Notes: a model not told the origin generated them from the sequence alone. A stretch of DNA of 64,000 nt from CAJCIT01 sp963771305 (GCA_963771305.1 CAVYTS010000039.1:124001-188000); one strand, 5' to 3'; shown: positions 52,732 to 62,166, counted from the stretch's first letter. Translations and numbers: made by a program.

Positions 52732-55012
52732 TTACTTCGTCTTCATCACCCAGACACCGGTCCAATCGGCGCCGGGAGGGTTCTTAACCAGGTATTGGCA
52801 GCGTTCCATGTACATGGGCGGGAGCCTGTCGTTTACGTTAATGCCCGCGGCTTCGCGAAATGCCCGGATCGCGCGGTCCCAATCGCCCTGGCGGTAGTAA
52901 CTCAAGCCGCTGTTCCAGTAGTTGACCGCTTCCATCAAGTCTGGAAACGTCTCGGGCGTGTGGTAATCAAGCACTTCATAAATTGCGACCGGTTGACTCT
53001 TGCCCTTTACTATCACCGAGTCAATTTCCCGCGCTCGGTAGGTGCCGCGCAGGCGTTTGTAGGTGTTCTCGCTGATAAGAATACAGGCAGCATATTCCTT
53101 GCAGGCACTCTCCAGGCGTGCGGCCAGATTCACGCCGTCGCCGATGACGGTGTAATCCATACGGCGAGGGGAGCCGATGTTGCCGGAGACGATGTTATCC
53201 GTATTGAGGCCGATGCCAATATGCACCTCGGCCTTACCCCCTGCTACCCGTTCAGCGTTCCACTGCTTCAGGGCGCTGATCATTCCGATAGCCGCCCGCA
53301 CGGCACGATCCTCATCGTCGTCATGGGCCACCGGAAGACCGAAAGCGGCCATGATGGCGTCGCCGATGAACTTGTCGAGCATGCCGCCTTGCTTGGTGAT
53401 GATTTCGACCATGATGGAGAAATACTCGTTCAGGAGACTCACCGTTTTTGTTGGGCCAAGTTCTTCGCTGAGCGTCGTAAAGCCACGAATATCGCTGAAG
53501 AGTATCGTTGCGGTGACACTCTTGCCGCCCAGTACGTCGTCTCCACCGGCGAGCAACTGCGCCGCCACGCGGGGGTCCATGTAGCGGGACATAGTCGACT
53601 TCATCCGTTTTTCGGAGCTGATGTCTTCAATCATCAGTAACGTTCCCAGCTTCTTGCGGACGCCGCCGTCTTCCTGGCTCATGAGCGGCAGCACGGTCAG
53701 GTTCACGGAGACCTTTTCGCCTGCGACGATCATTTCGGCATCCATTAGAGATGTCGCTCTGCAGCGTTTCGTTCACTACCTTGATGCGATCGAGGACCCA
53801 CGGATTCTCTTCGCCAAAAAACTGCGGGGCAGTTTGCATCAGGATTGCGTCCGGCTGAACGCGGAAGATGCGCAGGCCGGCCTGATTGCAGGTCGCGATG
53901 CGGTCTTCTTCGGTGAGAGTGACCACGCCGTTGGACATGCTCTGGAGCATGCTCTCGTTGTAGTTCTTCACGTTCTGGACATCGTCAAACAGGCGGGCGT
54001 TCTCCAGGCTGATGGCAAGCTGAGCGGTAAAGGCCCGCAGGCGAGCCTCGTCCTCGTCCGTAAACGGGCCTGAGCGTTTGTTGAGAACCTGGGTGACGCC
54101 GATGATGCGACCGGCTTCATTAATGATGGGCACGCACAGGATGGATCGCGTGAAGTAACCGGTCCTCTTGTCGAATGCGGGGTTGAAACGTAGGTCGGCG
54201 TACGCGTAGGGAATGTTGATGCTTCTTCCCGAGGTGAACACGGCGCCGGCGATCCCAACATGGTTCGGCATGCGGATCTCGCCGATGGCTGCTCCGGTGG
54301 CGACGCGCGAGAACAGCTCTTTTCGCTTGTCGTCATGGAGGAAGAGGGTAGCACGATCGGCCGATAGAATGCGAGCCGCCTCGCCGACGATCTTGACAAG
54401 CATGGCGCCCAGATCAAGCTCGCGGGTGACGTCGCTCACGAGGTTGAGGAAGCGCATCTCCTGCTCGCGCGCGTCCTTCATGCGCTCAACCAGTTGCATG
54501 CTTCCCAGCGTGGCCGCGGTCTGCATGGTGACCGCTTCGAGAAGATGAAGGTCGGCGGCGATGTACTTGCCCTTCCGGGAATTGATCATCTCCAGCACGC
54601 CGATCACCGTGCCACGCACGCGAATGGGCGTCGCCATCAGGTTGCGAGTAACGTAACCGGTTTCTTTATCTATGGCGGTGTTGAAACGATCGTCATGGTA
54701 GGGGTCGTTGATGATGAGCGATTGGCCCGTGATGAAGACGTGGCCTGCAATTCCCTCGTGATTCAGAATCCGGATCTCGCGCATGCGTGCGCCTTGCGCA
54801 ACGCGTGAGTAGAGTTCGCCGGTGCGCTCGTCGTGTAAAAACAGGCTGCCACGGTCGGAGTGGGTTTCGGTCGCGGCGGTGGCCACAATGGTTTGCAGGA
54901 CTTGATCCAAGTTGTCAGCTTCGGCGACTTTGCGAGACAGGTCGAGCAGCAGCTCCATTTCCCGCAGCTTCTTGTGCAGGCCGGGTGCCGGGGACGTTCT
55001 AGGAGTGGCCAC
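52732..55012 (-). pseudogene. Tandem-GAF, PAS and adenylate/guanylate cyclase protein, frameshifted
   Basis: The GTG at 55012 with GGAGG seven bases before it starts VATPRTSPAPGLHKKLREME. GAF1 (DRGSLFLHDERTGELYSRVA, LMATPIRVRGTVIGVLEMIN), GAF2 (DRATLFLHDDKRKELFSRVA, ILCVPIINEAGRIIGVTQVL), a PAS-like segment (MLQSMSNGVVTLTEEDRIAT) and a class III cyclase domain with ATILFSDIRGFTTLSEELGP (metal Asp) and MDYTVIGDGVNLAARLES. One extra base at about 53746, between SDIS and MDAEMIVAGEK, breaks the frame between PAS and cyclase. A TPR-like tail (YWNSGLSYYRQGDWDRAIRA) closes the protein. It would make cAMP or cGMP in response to a ligand. Confidence 0.8.
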
Positions 55013-55439
55013 GACGAGCCTCCAGTTGCTCCCGCAGCGCGATGATGGTCTGTTCCAGGAGGCGATTTTCGTCACGCGACGTGACCCGAAGTTGCTGCAT
55101 TTTAGTGGTGTGCGCTTCGATCATGAGCTCCATTTCCTGGCGCTGAGTGTGAATGGTAGCAACGTATCCCTGAATCTCGTTATGGGCGTCGGCGGCCGCC
55201 TGCTGGAGGGCGCTCCGTTTTTCGTGTTCAAGGTTTTCGAGTTGCTCCCGCATTGCGGAAACGGTCTCGCGCAGATGAGCCACTTCACGCGCCGCTTGAT
55301 GAGCCGCCGTTTGAGCGGCTAGATCTCGCTCTGACTGTTGGCGCTCCAGAGCAGCGCGCATTTCGAGGATGGTGGTGCGCAGTTGACGATTTTCTTCCTG
55401 GACGCGAAAGAGCGCGTCGCCTCCCTGGTCAGACTGCAT
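54999..55439 (-). CDS. Coiled-coil protein coupled to the cyclase gene
   Basis: 146 residues, almost entirely heptad-like helix: EENRQLRTTILEMRAALERQ, HLRETVSAMREQLENLEHEK, SRDENRLLEQTIIALREQLE. No membrane segment. The last 14 bases overlap the start of the cyclase gene, and the cyclase ribosome site lies within this gene, so the two products are made together. I infer a signalling scaffold or dimerisation partner. Confidence 0.65.
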   Translation of the reverse strand: MQSDQGGDALFRVQEENRQLRTTILEMRAALERQQSERDLAAQTAAHQAAREVAHLRETVSAMREQLENLEHEKRSALQQAAADAHNEIQGYVATIHTQRQEMELMIEAHTTKMQQLRVTSRDENRLLEQTIIALREQLEARRGHS

Positions 55440-55642
55440 AAGAGTGTCCGTCTGGGTGCTCAGACAACGGGCTGAAGGGAATATGGATGGGTTCGTTCAA
55501 GTTCACCAGACGAGAGATCACCTTGATGGGGGAGTAGACGGGAATTTACGATCACTTATTCTACCCCTTGCCCATACCGCGCTAGTGCGGAAGGCGTTTT
55601 GAGCGGAAGCACTGAGATATGCTGCAAGCGGGTTCATCCAAT

Positions 55643-57418
55643 ATGAAACGCTTCTTGAGCAGTCTGGCGGCCTTAGTTTGTCTGTGTGTCCAAGCCCCGA
55701 CATTATCGGCCGAAGGTAATTACAAGAACTTCCGGGTCGCGGTTTACATTCGCGTGCACCAGGTTCAGGAATTCAAAGACCCGAACTGGCTTCCTGCGCG
55801 TTGGAATGCCCTCACGCGGGAGGTAAAAGTCGACAAGGTCTACATGGAAACCTATCGCGACGACGTGGTTGCCGATGAGCAGGCCATCGTCAACGGAAAG
55901 AAGTTCTTCGAATCCAGAGGCGTGGAAGTCGCGGGCGGTATCGCCGCCGTTCATAACGAGCCCAACCGGTTCCAAGTGTTCTGTTACAGCCCGGAGGACC
56001 GGCCACAGTTCAAGCAGATCGTCGAGTTTACGGCGAGGCATTTCAATGAGCTCATCCTGGATGATTTCTTCTTCACGACCTGCAAGAACGACTGGGCGAT
56101 TCAAGCCAAGGGTGACAAGAGTTGGACGCAATTTCGGCTGGCTCTCATGGACGACGTAGCCGAGAACACGGTTGTGAAAGCCGCGAAGGCGGTGAACCCG
56201 AAGATCAAAGTCGTCATCAAGTTTCCGAACTGGTATGAGCACTTCCAAGACAACGGCTTTGATTTAGCCATCGAGCCAAAGATTTTCGACGGCATCTACA
56301 CGGGCACCGAAACTCGAGATCCGGTCTACAACGATCAGCATCTGCAGGAGTACGAGAGCTACGAAATCATCCGCTACTTCAGCAACATCAAACCTGGCGG
56401 GAATGGCGGGGGTTGGGTCGACATATTCAATGCGCGCAGCCTCGACCGTTATGCCGAGCAACTGCGTTTGACCTTGCTTGCCAAGGCTCCCGAGATCACG
56501 CTATTCAGCTTGGGTGATCTGGTACAACCCATTCGCAATAGCGGCGGCGTGCAAGTGCCGGCAACGATGGTAGGGCGCGTTGCCGGATATGCGGTGGAAG
56601 AAGTCGACGGCTTTCTGGGGAAACTGGGCAATCCAGTTGGGGTGAAGAGTTATAAGTCGCCAAATTCATCCGGCGAAGACTTTCTACACAACTACATTGG
56701 GATGCTCGGCATACCGATGGAGATGGTGCCCGCGTATCCGACCGGCGCGAACACAATCTTCTTGACAGCGTCAGCGGCGTTCGATCCCCAGATTGTCGCC
56801 AAGATCAAGGAGTCCGTCCGGAATGGCGGGCATGTGGTCATCACTTCCGGGCTACTGAAAGAGCTCGCGGGCAAGGGGCTTAACGATATCGCCGAACTCG
56901 AAGCCACGGATCAGAAGATTGCCGTCAATGAGTACATGGCCCGGTTTCGCTTTATTCAAGGAACATCCAAAATCCTGTTCCCCGAAATCCTCTTTGCCAC
57001 TAACGACGCCTGGTCGGATGTGAGTGGAATTAGCGGCGCAATGGGGTATCCGATCCTGCTGGAGGCATCCTACGGAAAGGGCGTGCTGTACGTGCTGGCT
57101 ATCCCGGACAATCCCGCCGACTTGTACCTGCTGCCCGCTGAGGTGCTGGATCCGATTAAACGTGCGATGTTGAGAGAGAGCTGGATCCGGACTGAGACGC
57201 CGGCAAAGATCGCTCTGTTTACCTACGACAACAAGACGGCGGTGATCGAGTCGTTTCTGGACTCTTCCGAACTGGTCACGATTGTCACAGACAAGAGCAT
57301 GACGAAGCTTCAGGAGTTCGAATCTGGGCGCGTGTTGAACGGGGAAGCGCGCGGGAACGAAATGGTATTCCGCACCTTCTTGCAGCCGCACCGGTTCCAG
57401 ATGCTTTCGGCGCAGTAG
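55643..57418 (+). CDS. Secreted protein of unknown function, glycosidase-like N-terminus
   Basis: About 591 residues from MKRFLSSLAALVCLCVQAPT, a signal peptide. The first 330 residues look like a TIM barrel: NFRVAVYIRVHQVQEFKDPN, VDKVYMETYRDDVVADEQAI, FNELILDDFFFTTCKNDWAI (an Asp-Asp pair where barrels carry catalytic acids) and KIKVVIKFPNWYEHFQDNGF. The second part, VGVKSYKSPNSSGEDFLHNY to VLYVLAIPDNPADLYLLPAE, resembles the class I glutamine-amidotransferase-like domain found next to glycosidases. I infer a carbohydrate-active enzyme without a known family. Confidence 0.6.
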   Translation: MKRFLSSLAALVCLCVQAPTLSAEGNYKNFRVAVYIRVHQVQEFKDPNWLPARWNALTREVKVDKVYMETYRDDVVADEQAIVNGKKFFESRGVEVAGGIAAVHNEPNRFQVFCYSPEDRPQFKQIVEFTARHFNELILDDFFFTTCKNDWAIQAKGDKSWTQFRLALMDDVAENTVVKAAKAVNPKIKVVIKFPNWYEHFQDNGFDLAIEPKIFDGIYTGTETRDPVYNDQHLQEYESYEIIRYFSNIKPGGNGGGWVDIFNARSLDRYAEQLRLTLLAKAPEITLFSLGDLVQPIRNSGGVQVPATMVGRVAGYAVEEVDGFLGKLGNPVGVKSYKSPNSSGEDFLHNYIGMLGIPMEMVPAYPTGANTIFLTASAAFDPQIVAKIKESVRNGGHVVITSGLLKELAGKGLNDIAELEATDQKIAVNEYMARFRFIQGTSKILFPEILFATNDAWSDVSGISGAMGYPILLEASYGKGVLYVLAIPDNPADLYLLPAEVLDPIKRAMLRESWIRTETPAKIALFTYDNKTAVIESFLDSSELVTIVTDKSMTKLQEFESGRVLNGEARGNEMVFRTFLQPHRFQMLSAQ

Positions 57419-57475
57419 GGTGGCTGGGCGAGGCGGACGTGGCAGGCGGAGCCGATTTTGCGGTACAACGAATGC

Positions 57476-57682
57476 ATGACCCTCTCTGCAAGAAATCAAC
57501 TGCCCGGCACGATCAAGGACATTCAAATCGGGGACATCATGGCCCATGTTGTCGTGAAGGTCGGGAAGAATCTCGTCGAAAGCGTTATTACGCGCAATAG
57601 CGCTCTGGAACTTGGGTTGAAAAAGGGTGACTCCGTGAAGGTGGTCGTGAAATCGACCGAAGTCATGATTCAGAAAGACTGA
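57476..57682 (+). CDS. Molybdopterin/molybdate-binding (Mop, TOBE domain) protein
   Basis: 68 residues: SARNQLPGTIKDIQIGDIMA, HVVVKVGKNLVESVITRNSA, LELGLKKGDSVKVVVKSTEV. This is a single Mop unit; such proteins form hexamers that store molybdate or tungstate in the cytoplasm. The start MTLSARNQ is family-typical; an upstream in-frame ATG adds six residues. It stands alone, with no molybdate transporter genes nearby. Confidence 0.88.
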   Translation: MTLSARNQLPGTIKDIQIGDIMAHVVVKVGKNLVESVITRNSALELGLKKGDSVKVVVKSTEVMIQKD

Positions 57683-57708
57683 GCCCGGCTCGTCCGATAA
57701 ACTGTTAG

Positions 57709-59019
57709 TTGATCCGCAGTTTCATACTCCTCTTACTCAGCATTTCGTTCCTGGCGCGGGCATCGGAGCAACGCGGCACGCTCGATCCGGAATTCGCCAA
57801 GATCCCGTTTGAGCAGTGGCTCGGCGAGCGCGATCAGCCGCACTTCCACTGGGCGCTGAACGTTCCACACGCCGTTCTGTCCTTCCACCAGCGTCTTATG
57901 GCGCGGGTCGAGGTCCGATTGGATGGCAAGGATCTGGAGAGCAGGCGCGGCGATGGCCAGTTGATGTTCCTGATACAGATCACGGACAACCAGGGAACAC
58001 GCTATCAGGATCACGGTAGTCTGGAACTCGGCAAGCTCAGCGAAGACGTCAAGAGCTCGAACATCGAATACTCCCAAGGTGTGTTTCTGCTGCCGGGAGA
58101 ATACAAGCTGGCCGTGGCGATTCTCGATACGGCCACGGGCGAACATAGCACCCATCAAGTGTCGTTTAAGGTGGCGCCGCCGCACGATTTCTTGCTGGAC
58201 GCGTGGCGCGAGCTGCCGCCTGTTGAATATATCGGCAAGGCAGAGTCGCCCGACAGTTGGTATCTGCCCGACATGGGCGGCCGATTGCAGTGGGCCGCTT
58301 CCGTGCATTCGCCGGCCAGGCTCAACGTGATTCTCAACGTGGACACCTCCGAACCGACGACAGAATTGCATCCAACCCACGCGGCTCCGAGTAGCGGTCT
58401 GGCGGCGCTGCTTCCGACGCTCAAAGCAATCTCACAGACTGGGTCACCCTCGATTTCGGAGCAAGTTGAGTTGCTAGACATCGCCCGCCGCAGTGCCGTG
58501 TTTCATCAAGAAGACGTGCATGATCTGGATTGGCCCCGACTCAAGACAGCGATGGGAGGAGCCAATACCGCGTCCATCGACGTTCACACGCTGTCCGAAC
58601 GGCATCACGACGCTCAATTCTTTGTCTCGCAAGTGCGCCGTATGTTGCGTGCGTCGGAGAAGCCCAGCGTTCTCGTGGTGCTGACTCAATCTGTGGGATT
58701 TGAATCCGGCGAGGATCTGGAACCGATTTCGCTGGAAGCTCTGCCCGGGTGCCGCGTTATCTATATCCGTTATCACGCGCCGATAGAGTACGTTCCTTCC
58801 TATGGCCAACAAATGCGAGGACGAGGTCTAAATCCGCGCTCAGGTGGTCCTATGACCGGCGGCCCCATGCCCCGCAACGGAAACCGGCCCCAACAAGAAG
58901 TCATTGATCGGTTGGAGGGCACGCTTAAGCCGTTCAGTCCGAAAGTAATCGACGTCAGTACGCCGGAACAGATGACGAAAGCGCTGATCGAAGTGTTGAA
59001 GGCGCTTGGGGTGTTATGA
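57709..59019 (+). CDS. Secreted protein of unknown function
   Basis: 436 residues from a TTG, with signal peptide LIRSFILLLLSISFLARA. The N-terminal half is a beta-sandwich-like domain (MARVEVRLDGKDLESRRGDG, LLPGEYKLAVAILDTATGEH). The second half resembles a von Willebrand A-like fold: RLNVILNVDTSEPTTELHPT, TASIDVHTLSERHHDAQFFV, KPSVLVVLTQSVGFESGEDL. A Gly/Pro/Arg-rich loop (about 365-395) precedes the last helices. I recognise the style from acidobacterial VWFA-related proteins but not the family. Function unknown. Confidence 0.6.
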   Translation: MIRSFILLLLSISFLARASEQRGTLDPEFAKIPFEQWLGERDQPHFHWALNVPHAVLSFHQRLMARVEVRLDGKDLESRRGDGQLMFLIQITDNQGTRYQDHGSLELGKLSEDVKSSNIEYSQGVFLLPGEYKLAVAILDTATGEHSTHQVSFKVAPPHDFLLDAWRELPPVEYIGKAESPDSWYLPDMGGRLQWAASVHSPARLNVILNVDTSEPTTELHPTHAAPSSGLAALLPTLKAISQTGSPSISEQVELLDIARRSAVFHQEDVHDLDWPRLKTAMGGANTASIDVHTLSERHHDAQFFVSQVRRMLRASEKPSVLVVLTQSVGFESGEDLEPISLEALPGCRVIYIRYHAPIEYVPSYGQQMRGRGLNPRSGGPMTGGPMPRNGNRPQQEVIDRLEGTLKPFSPKVIDVSTPEQMTKALIEVLKALGVL

Positions 59020-59200
59020 GGACGTTCCTGGGCTATGCGGTCTGCACGGACACACGCTTCCAGTCGAGCAGATAGGCCACGGCGCAAAGCGCCGCAGGCG
59101 CTAGGAGGCATTCAGTCTCGCTCGCCTTAGTCGCAAGCCAGCATCCGCGCATTTGCATTCGCGGCCCGAAGATTCGCGAACCCGCTGCCGGGTGACGACA

Positions 59201-59206
59201 TATAAT
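59201..59206 (+). promoter_or_regulatory. Possible -10 box for a leaderless transcript
   Basis: A perfect TATAAT lies seven bases before the ATG of the small membrane protein gene, so transcription would begin at or next to the start codon. No ribosome site precedes that ATG. No clear -35 box at 17 bases. Confidence 0.4.
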
Positions 59207-59213
59207 CTCCACC

Positions 59214-59348
59214 ATGCAGCGACGTGACGTTGAAGACTTTGTGGGATTGAGAGAGGGGTGGTGGAAGTGCATTTTTCGGGACGTCCAATTTTGGGTGCCC
59301 ATCACCGTTCTCCTGATCGGATTGGTGCTGCTGAAGGTTGCGCAATGA
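59214..59348 (+). CDS. 44-residue single-pass membrane protein
   Basis: MQRRDVEDFVGLREGWWKCI, then a membrane helix WVPITVLLIGLVLLKVA. Its TGA overlaps the ATG of the transporter gene (ATGA), a sign of translational coupling. The size and topology suggest a small accessory subunit of the transporter. Not recognised; supported by the helix, the overlap and the TATAAT just upstream. Confidence 0.5.
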   Translation: MQRRDVEDFVGLREGWWKCIFRDVQFWVPITVLLIGLVLLKVAQ

Positions 59349-60658
59349 GTGCGGAAGGAACTGCCTTGAGCGGGGCGATTGATGACACGTTGCCTAGCCG
59401 GTCGCGACAGCGGCTGCTGCATCGGCTCGGCATCTTTTGCGGGTTTGCGGCGGCGATCTGGCTGGCGGGGGCCGAGGCGCCCACCAAACTGGTGACGGTT
59501 GCGGTATCGCCGATGGTGATCTCCTTCATGATGGTGCTGGGCGCGTTTGTCTCGCGCTGGAGCCTGCCAGCGTTGATCCGCGGCACCGGTGACACCTTCC
59601 GCGATACGCGACATGTGCCGCACTTGGTGTTGTGGGGCGTGCTGGCCGGCTGCCTGTGGGCGGTCGGGAACACGTTAACTATCTTCGCGGTGCGCGACAT
59701 CGGCCTGAGCCTTGCGTTTCCACTGTGGAATTCAAACAGCCTGATCGGCATTCTGTGGGGAACGCTGCTGTTCAAGGAACTGCATCGCGCCGGCTGGCTA
59801 CGAAAGGTAGGCGTGGTGGGCGGCGCGGTTGTCATTTTCGTGGGCGCCATATTCATCTCAGCGGCATCGACATCGGAGGCGGGACATGGAAACGCGCTGC
59901 ACGGGATTGCCGCTGCGGTGGGCGCGGGCCTGATGTTCGGGACTATGTACATCCCCTATCGCAAGGCCTATATCACCGGGATGAACCCGCTGACCTTCCT
60001 CACCTTCTTCACTTTCGGCGAGATGACCATGATGACGACGGTGGCGCTGGTCTACTCTGGGGGCCCCGGACCGTTTTGGCATGAACTGGTTGCTAATCGT
60101 GCGATTCTGCTGTGGCCGGCATTGGGCGGCTTTATGTGGGTAGTGGGCGACCTGTTCCAGAACTACGCGGCCAAGTATGTGGGGATCAGCCGAGGCATTC
60201 CGCTCTCGAACACGAACCAACTATGGGGATTGCTGCTGGGGCTGCTGGTGTTTCGCGAACTGCAAGGATTGACGGCAAACACATATTTGCAGGTCATCGG
60301 CGGCTCCGTGATGATGGCTTTGGGCGCGGTGGCGATCTCAACCAGCTCAGCTTCTGAAGACGAATACGCGAGTTGGAAGTTGGCGGCGCAGCGGGAGACC
60401 AACCTGTACGGGATCAATCCGGTGTACGTGGCGGCGCGCATGGAAGGCCGGGATATCAGCAGAAACGAGGTGCGCCGAAGCTGGGTGGATTGGGTGATGA
60501 TTGCCGTAGCGACCTTGATCTTCGTGGGATTAGGGGCATTGGCACAAGTGCCTCACATGGAGATCCGGATGGGGTGGCTGGCGTTGTTCGCGGCGATGAT
60601 GGCGGCAGTGCTCGTGGCCGGCGGCGTCACGCTGTGGAAGGTGACGAAGTTTACATAG
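59345..60658 (+). CDS. GRP/RhaT-type sugar transporter
   Basis: 437 residues from MSAEGTALSG with about ten membrane helices: MVISFMMVLGAFVSRWSLPA, LVLWGVLAGCLWAVGNTLTI, IGLSLAFPLWNSNSLIGILW, AVGAGLMFGTMYIPYRKAYI, GGFMWVVGDLFQNYAAKYVG and RGIPLSNTNQLWGLLLGLLV. The repeated P-x-x-N-x-N-x-L/x-G-I-L-W motif pair is typical of the drug/metabolite superfamily branch that imports glucose or rhamnose. A cytoplasmic loop of about 45 residues precedes the last two helices, an addition to the usual ten-helix plan. Confidence 0.75.
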   Translation: MSAEGTALSGAIDDTLPSRSRQRLLHRLGIFCGFAAAIWLAGAEAPTKLVTVAVSPMVISFMMVLGAFVSRWSLPALIRGTGDTFRDTRHVPHLVLWGVLAGCLWAVGNTLTIFAVRDIGLSLAFPLWNSNSLIGILWGTLLFKELHRAGWLRKVGVVGGAVVIFVGAIFISAASTSEAGHGNALHGIAAAVGAGLMFGTMYIPYRKAYITGMNPLTFLTFFTFGEMTMMTTVALVYSGGPGPFWHELVANRAILLWPALGGFMWVVGDLFQNYAAKYVGISRGIPLSNTNQLWGLLLGLLVFRELQGLTANTYLQVIGGSVMMALGAVAISTSSASEDEYASWKLAAQRETNLYGINPVYVAARMEGRDISRNEVRRSWVDWVMIAVATLIFVGLGALAQVPHMEIRMGWLALFAAMMAAVLVAGGVTLWKVTKFT

Positions 60659-60709
60659 CAACATCCGCGTGAGTAGAATCCGCTCATGTCTTTAGACTGT
60701 CTCGGGAAG

Positions 60710-60745
60710 CCGGACGTGAGCGTCCGGCGCGGACGAGGCGTCCGC
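60710..60745. repeat. Double hairpin in a convergent gap
   Basis: CCGGACG-TGAG-CGTCCGG and, directly after, GCGGACG-AGG-CGTCCGC: two perfect seven-pair stems followed by CCCCAC. It lies between two converging genes, so it may end transcription from both sides, and its GTCCGCCCCAC end resembles the repeats at 26472 and 30495. Confidence 0.55.
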
Positions 60746-60769
60746 CCCACCACGCGAAGAGAAACACTT

Positions 60770-61840
60770 CTACGTGACGTCTGCCGCCTGGCGGGGGCCG
60801 AACATGCCCCGCATGCCGGCGGAAATGGCTGCCTGAGCGCGAAGGCAGTCGCGGTGGGTCGATGGAAATGGCGCGCCCGTGCGGCAGCATTCGATGAAGG
60901 CGGCGAGCTCCGCTTTGTAGGCGGCGCCGAAACGATCGGCGAACTCGGGCAGGGGGCGCTGGTAGTCGCGCATCGGGAAGGTCTTGAAGGCAAGCGGCTC
61001 GGTGTGGCCGCGGCGGCCATAAGCCTCGACCGTAATGTTGGTCAACTTCTGATCGAAATGCCCGACGTGGATCTGCCCTTCTTCGCCGAAGATGATGGTC
61101 TCGACCCTATAGCCGGAGACGTGGTTGCGGCTGACCTGAACCTGTGCGAGCAGGTCCTCCCCAAACCAGAGGTAGAGCAGGGCGTCATCGAAATCTTCAA
61201 GGCTCGTGGTCAGGGCGTGGCTGTAGACTCGTGTGCCGATGGCCAGTGCTTTGGTCGGTGTGCGTCCGGTGAGCCAAAGAATCTCGTCGACGTTGTGCAC
61301 GGACATGTCGGGCAAGATGCCGCCGCTGTCGTAACCGTTGGGCGCGGGGTTGGAATCTTCGAGGGCTGAGTAGATTTTGAAGACGCGGCCGATTGCGCCA
61401 CTTTCCATTAGCTGTTTGGCGTACTGGAGCGGTGCGTCAAAGCGGCGCTGGAAGGCGAGCATCAGTGAGTTCGGGTGATCGCGATCCAACTCGGCCGCGA
61501 ACTCTCGATCGCCTTCGAGCGTTCCGGTGAGCGGCTTCTCCACCAGAACGCGGAAGCCAGCCGAGATCAGCGTGGCCGCGTGCTCTCGATGGTCCCCTGT
61601 GGGCGTGACGACCACGGCTGCTTGGCAGATGCGGGACTCAGCCAACTCGTCGACGGACGGGAAAACAGGAACCTCGCGGCCGGTCTCTGCGAGGAAACGG
61701 CGGGCGCGGGTGATGTCGGGTTCGGCCAGGGCAACAAGCTCGCAGGCGTGGGTATCGCGGGCCAATTCGTGAACGTGCAGGGCGTGGATGGCGCCCATGC
61801 GGCCAAGACCGGCAACTGCTATTTTGAGAGGTTCATTCAT
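60770..61840 (-). CDS. Gfo/Idh/MocA oxidoreductase (inositol 2-dehydrogenase-like)
   Basis: 356 residues, cytoplasmic (no signal). NAD motif AVAGLGRMGAIHALHVHELA at 8-27, EKP motif in VLVEKPLTGTLEG, active-site region DSGGILPDMSVHNVDEILWL (Asp and His) and LAFQRRFDAPLQYAK. The general architecture matches myo-inositol or scyllo-inositol dehydrogenases and sugar oxidoreductases; the RRFD motif is typical of the IolG side. The gene is convergent with the sugar transporter and may handle its cargo. Confidence 0.82.
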   Translation of the reverse strand: MNEPLKIAVAGLGRMGAIHALHVHELARDTHACELVALAEPDITRARRFLAETGREVPVFPSVDELAESRICQAAVVVTPTGDHREHAATLISAGFRVLVEKPLTGTLEGDREFAAELDRDHPNSLMLAFQRRFDAPLQYAKQLMESGAIGRVFKIYSALEDSNPAPNGYDSGGILPDMSVHNVDEILWLTGRTPTKALAIGTRVYSHALTTSLEDFDDALLYLWFGEDLLAQVQVSRNHVSGYRVETIIFGEEGQIHVGHFDQKLTNITVEAYGRRGHTEPLAFKTFPMRDYQRPLPEFADRFGAAYKAELAAFIECCRTGAPFPSTHRDCLRAQAAISAGMRGMFGPRQAADVT

Positions 61841-61858
61841 GAGAAGTTTAAGAATACA

Positions 61859-62159
61859 ATGAGCAAGGTTTCTGTGCGATCAATCGCAGACGCGTGCCGC
61901 GCCGTCGTACACACGACCGTGCCTGACACTGGCACCGAGACGGTGTCCGGCAAGGGCCCGACCGGGCCCCGCCTACGCTGCCCGAAATGCAACTGGTCAC
62001 CGCGTGGAGACGAGCTCTGGGCGTGTGGGTGCCTGCATTGCTGACACACCTTCGACACCGGCGGCGTGTGGCCGGCATGCCTCTATCAGTGGCAAATCAC
62101 CCAGTGCTTGAACTGTAAGACGTTTTCGGCCCACTCAGACTGGTACATACAGGAGTGAG
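61859..62159 (+). pseudogene. Zinc-ribbon protein gene with UGA and a frameshift
   Basis: The N-terminal part is unrelated to known families; then LRCPKCNWSPRGDELWACGC, LHC, TGA at 62042, HTFDTGGVWPACLYQWQIT, a one-base insertion in the C run at 62100-62103, and QCLNCKTFSAHSDWYIQE to a TGA. The family pattern CP.C.W.P, W.C.C.H.W.TFDT, CP.C...W..TQCL.C.....H..WY is obvious, with tryptophan expected where UGA stands (TGG to TGA). Five CxxC-type pairs would bind zinc. Function unknown. Confidence 0.75.
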
Positions 62160-62166
62160 GACGGTT

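Noticed and set aside
62042..62044. UGA as a selenocysteine codon or reassigned codon
   Set aside because: The family has Trp here, there is no visible SECIS-like hairpin, and a downstream frameshift shows the gene is damaged; other genes use UGA as a normal stop.
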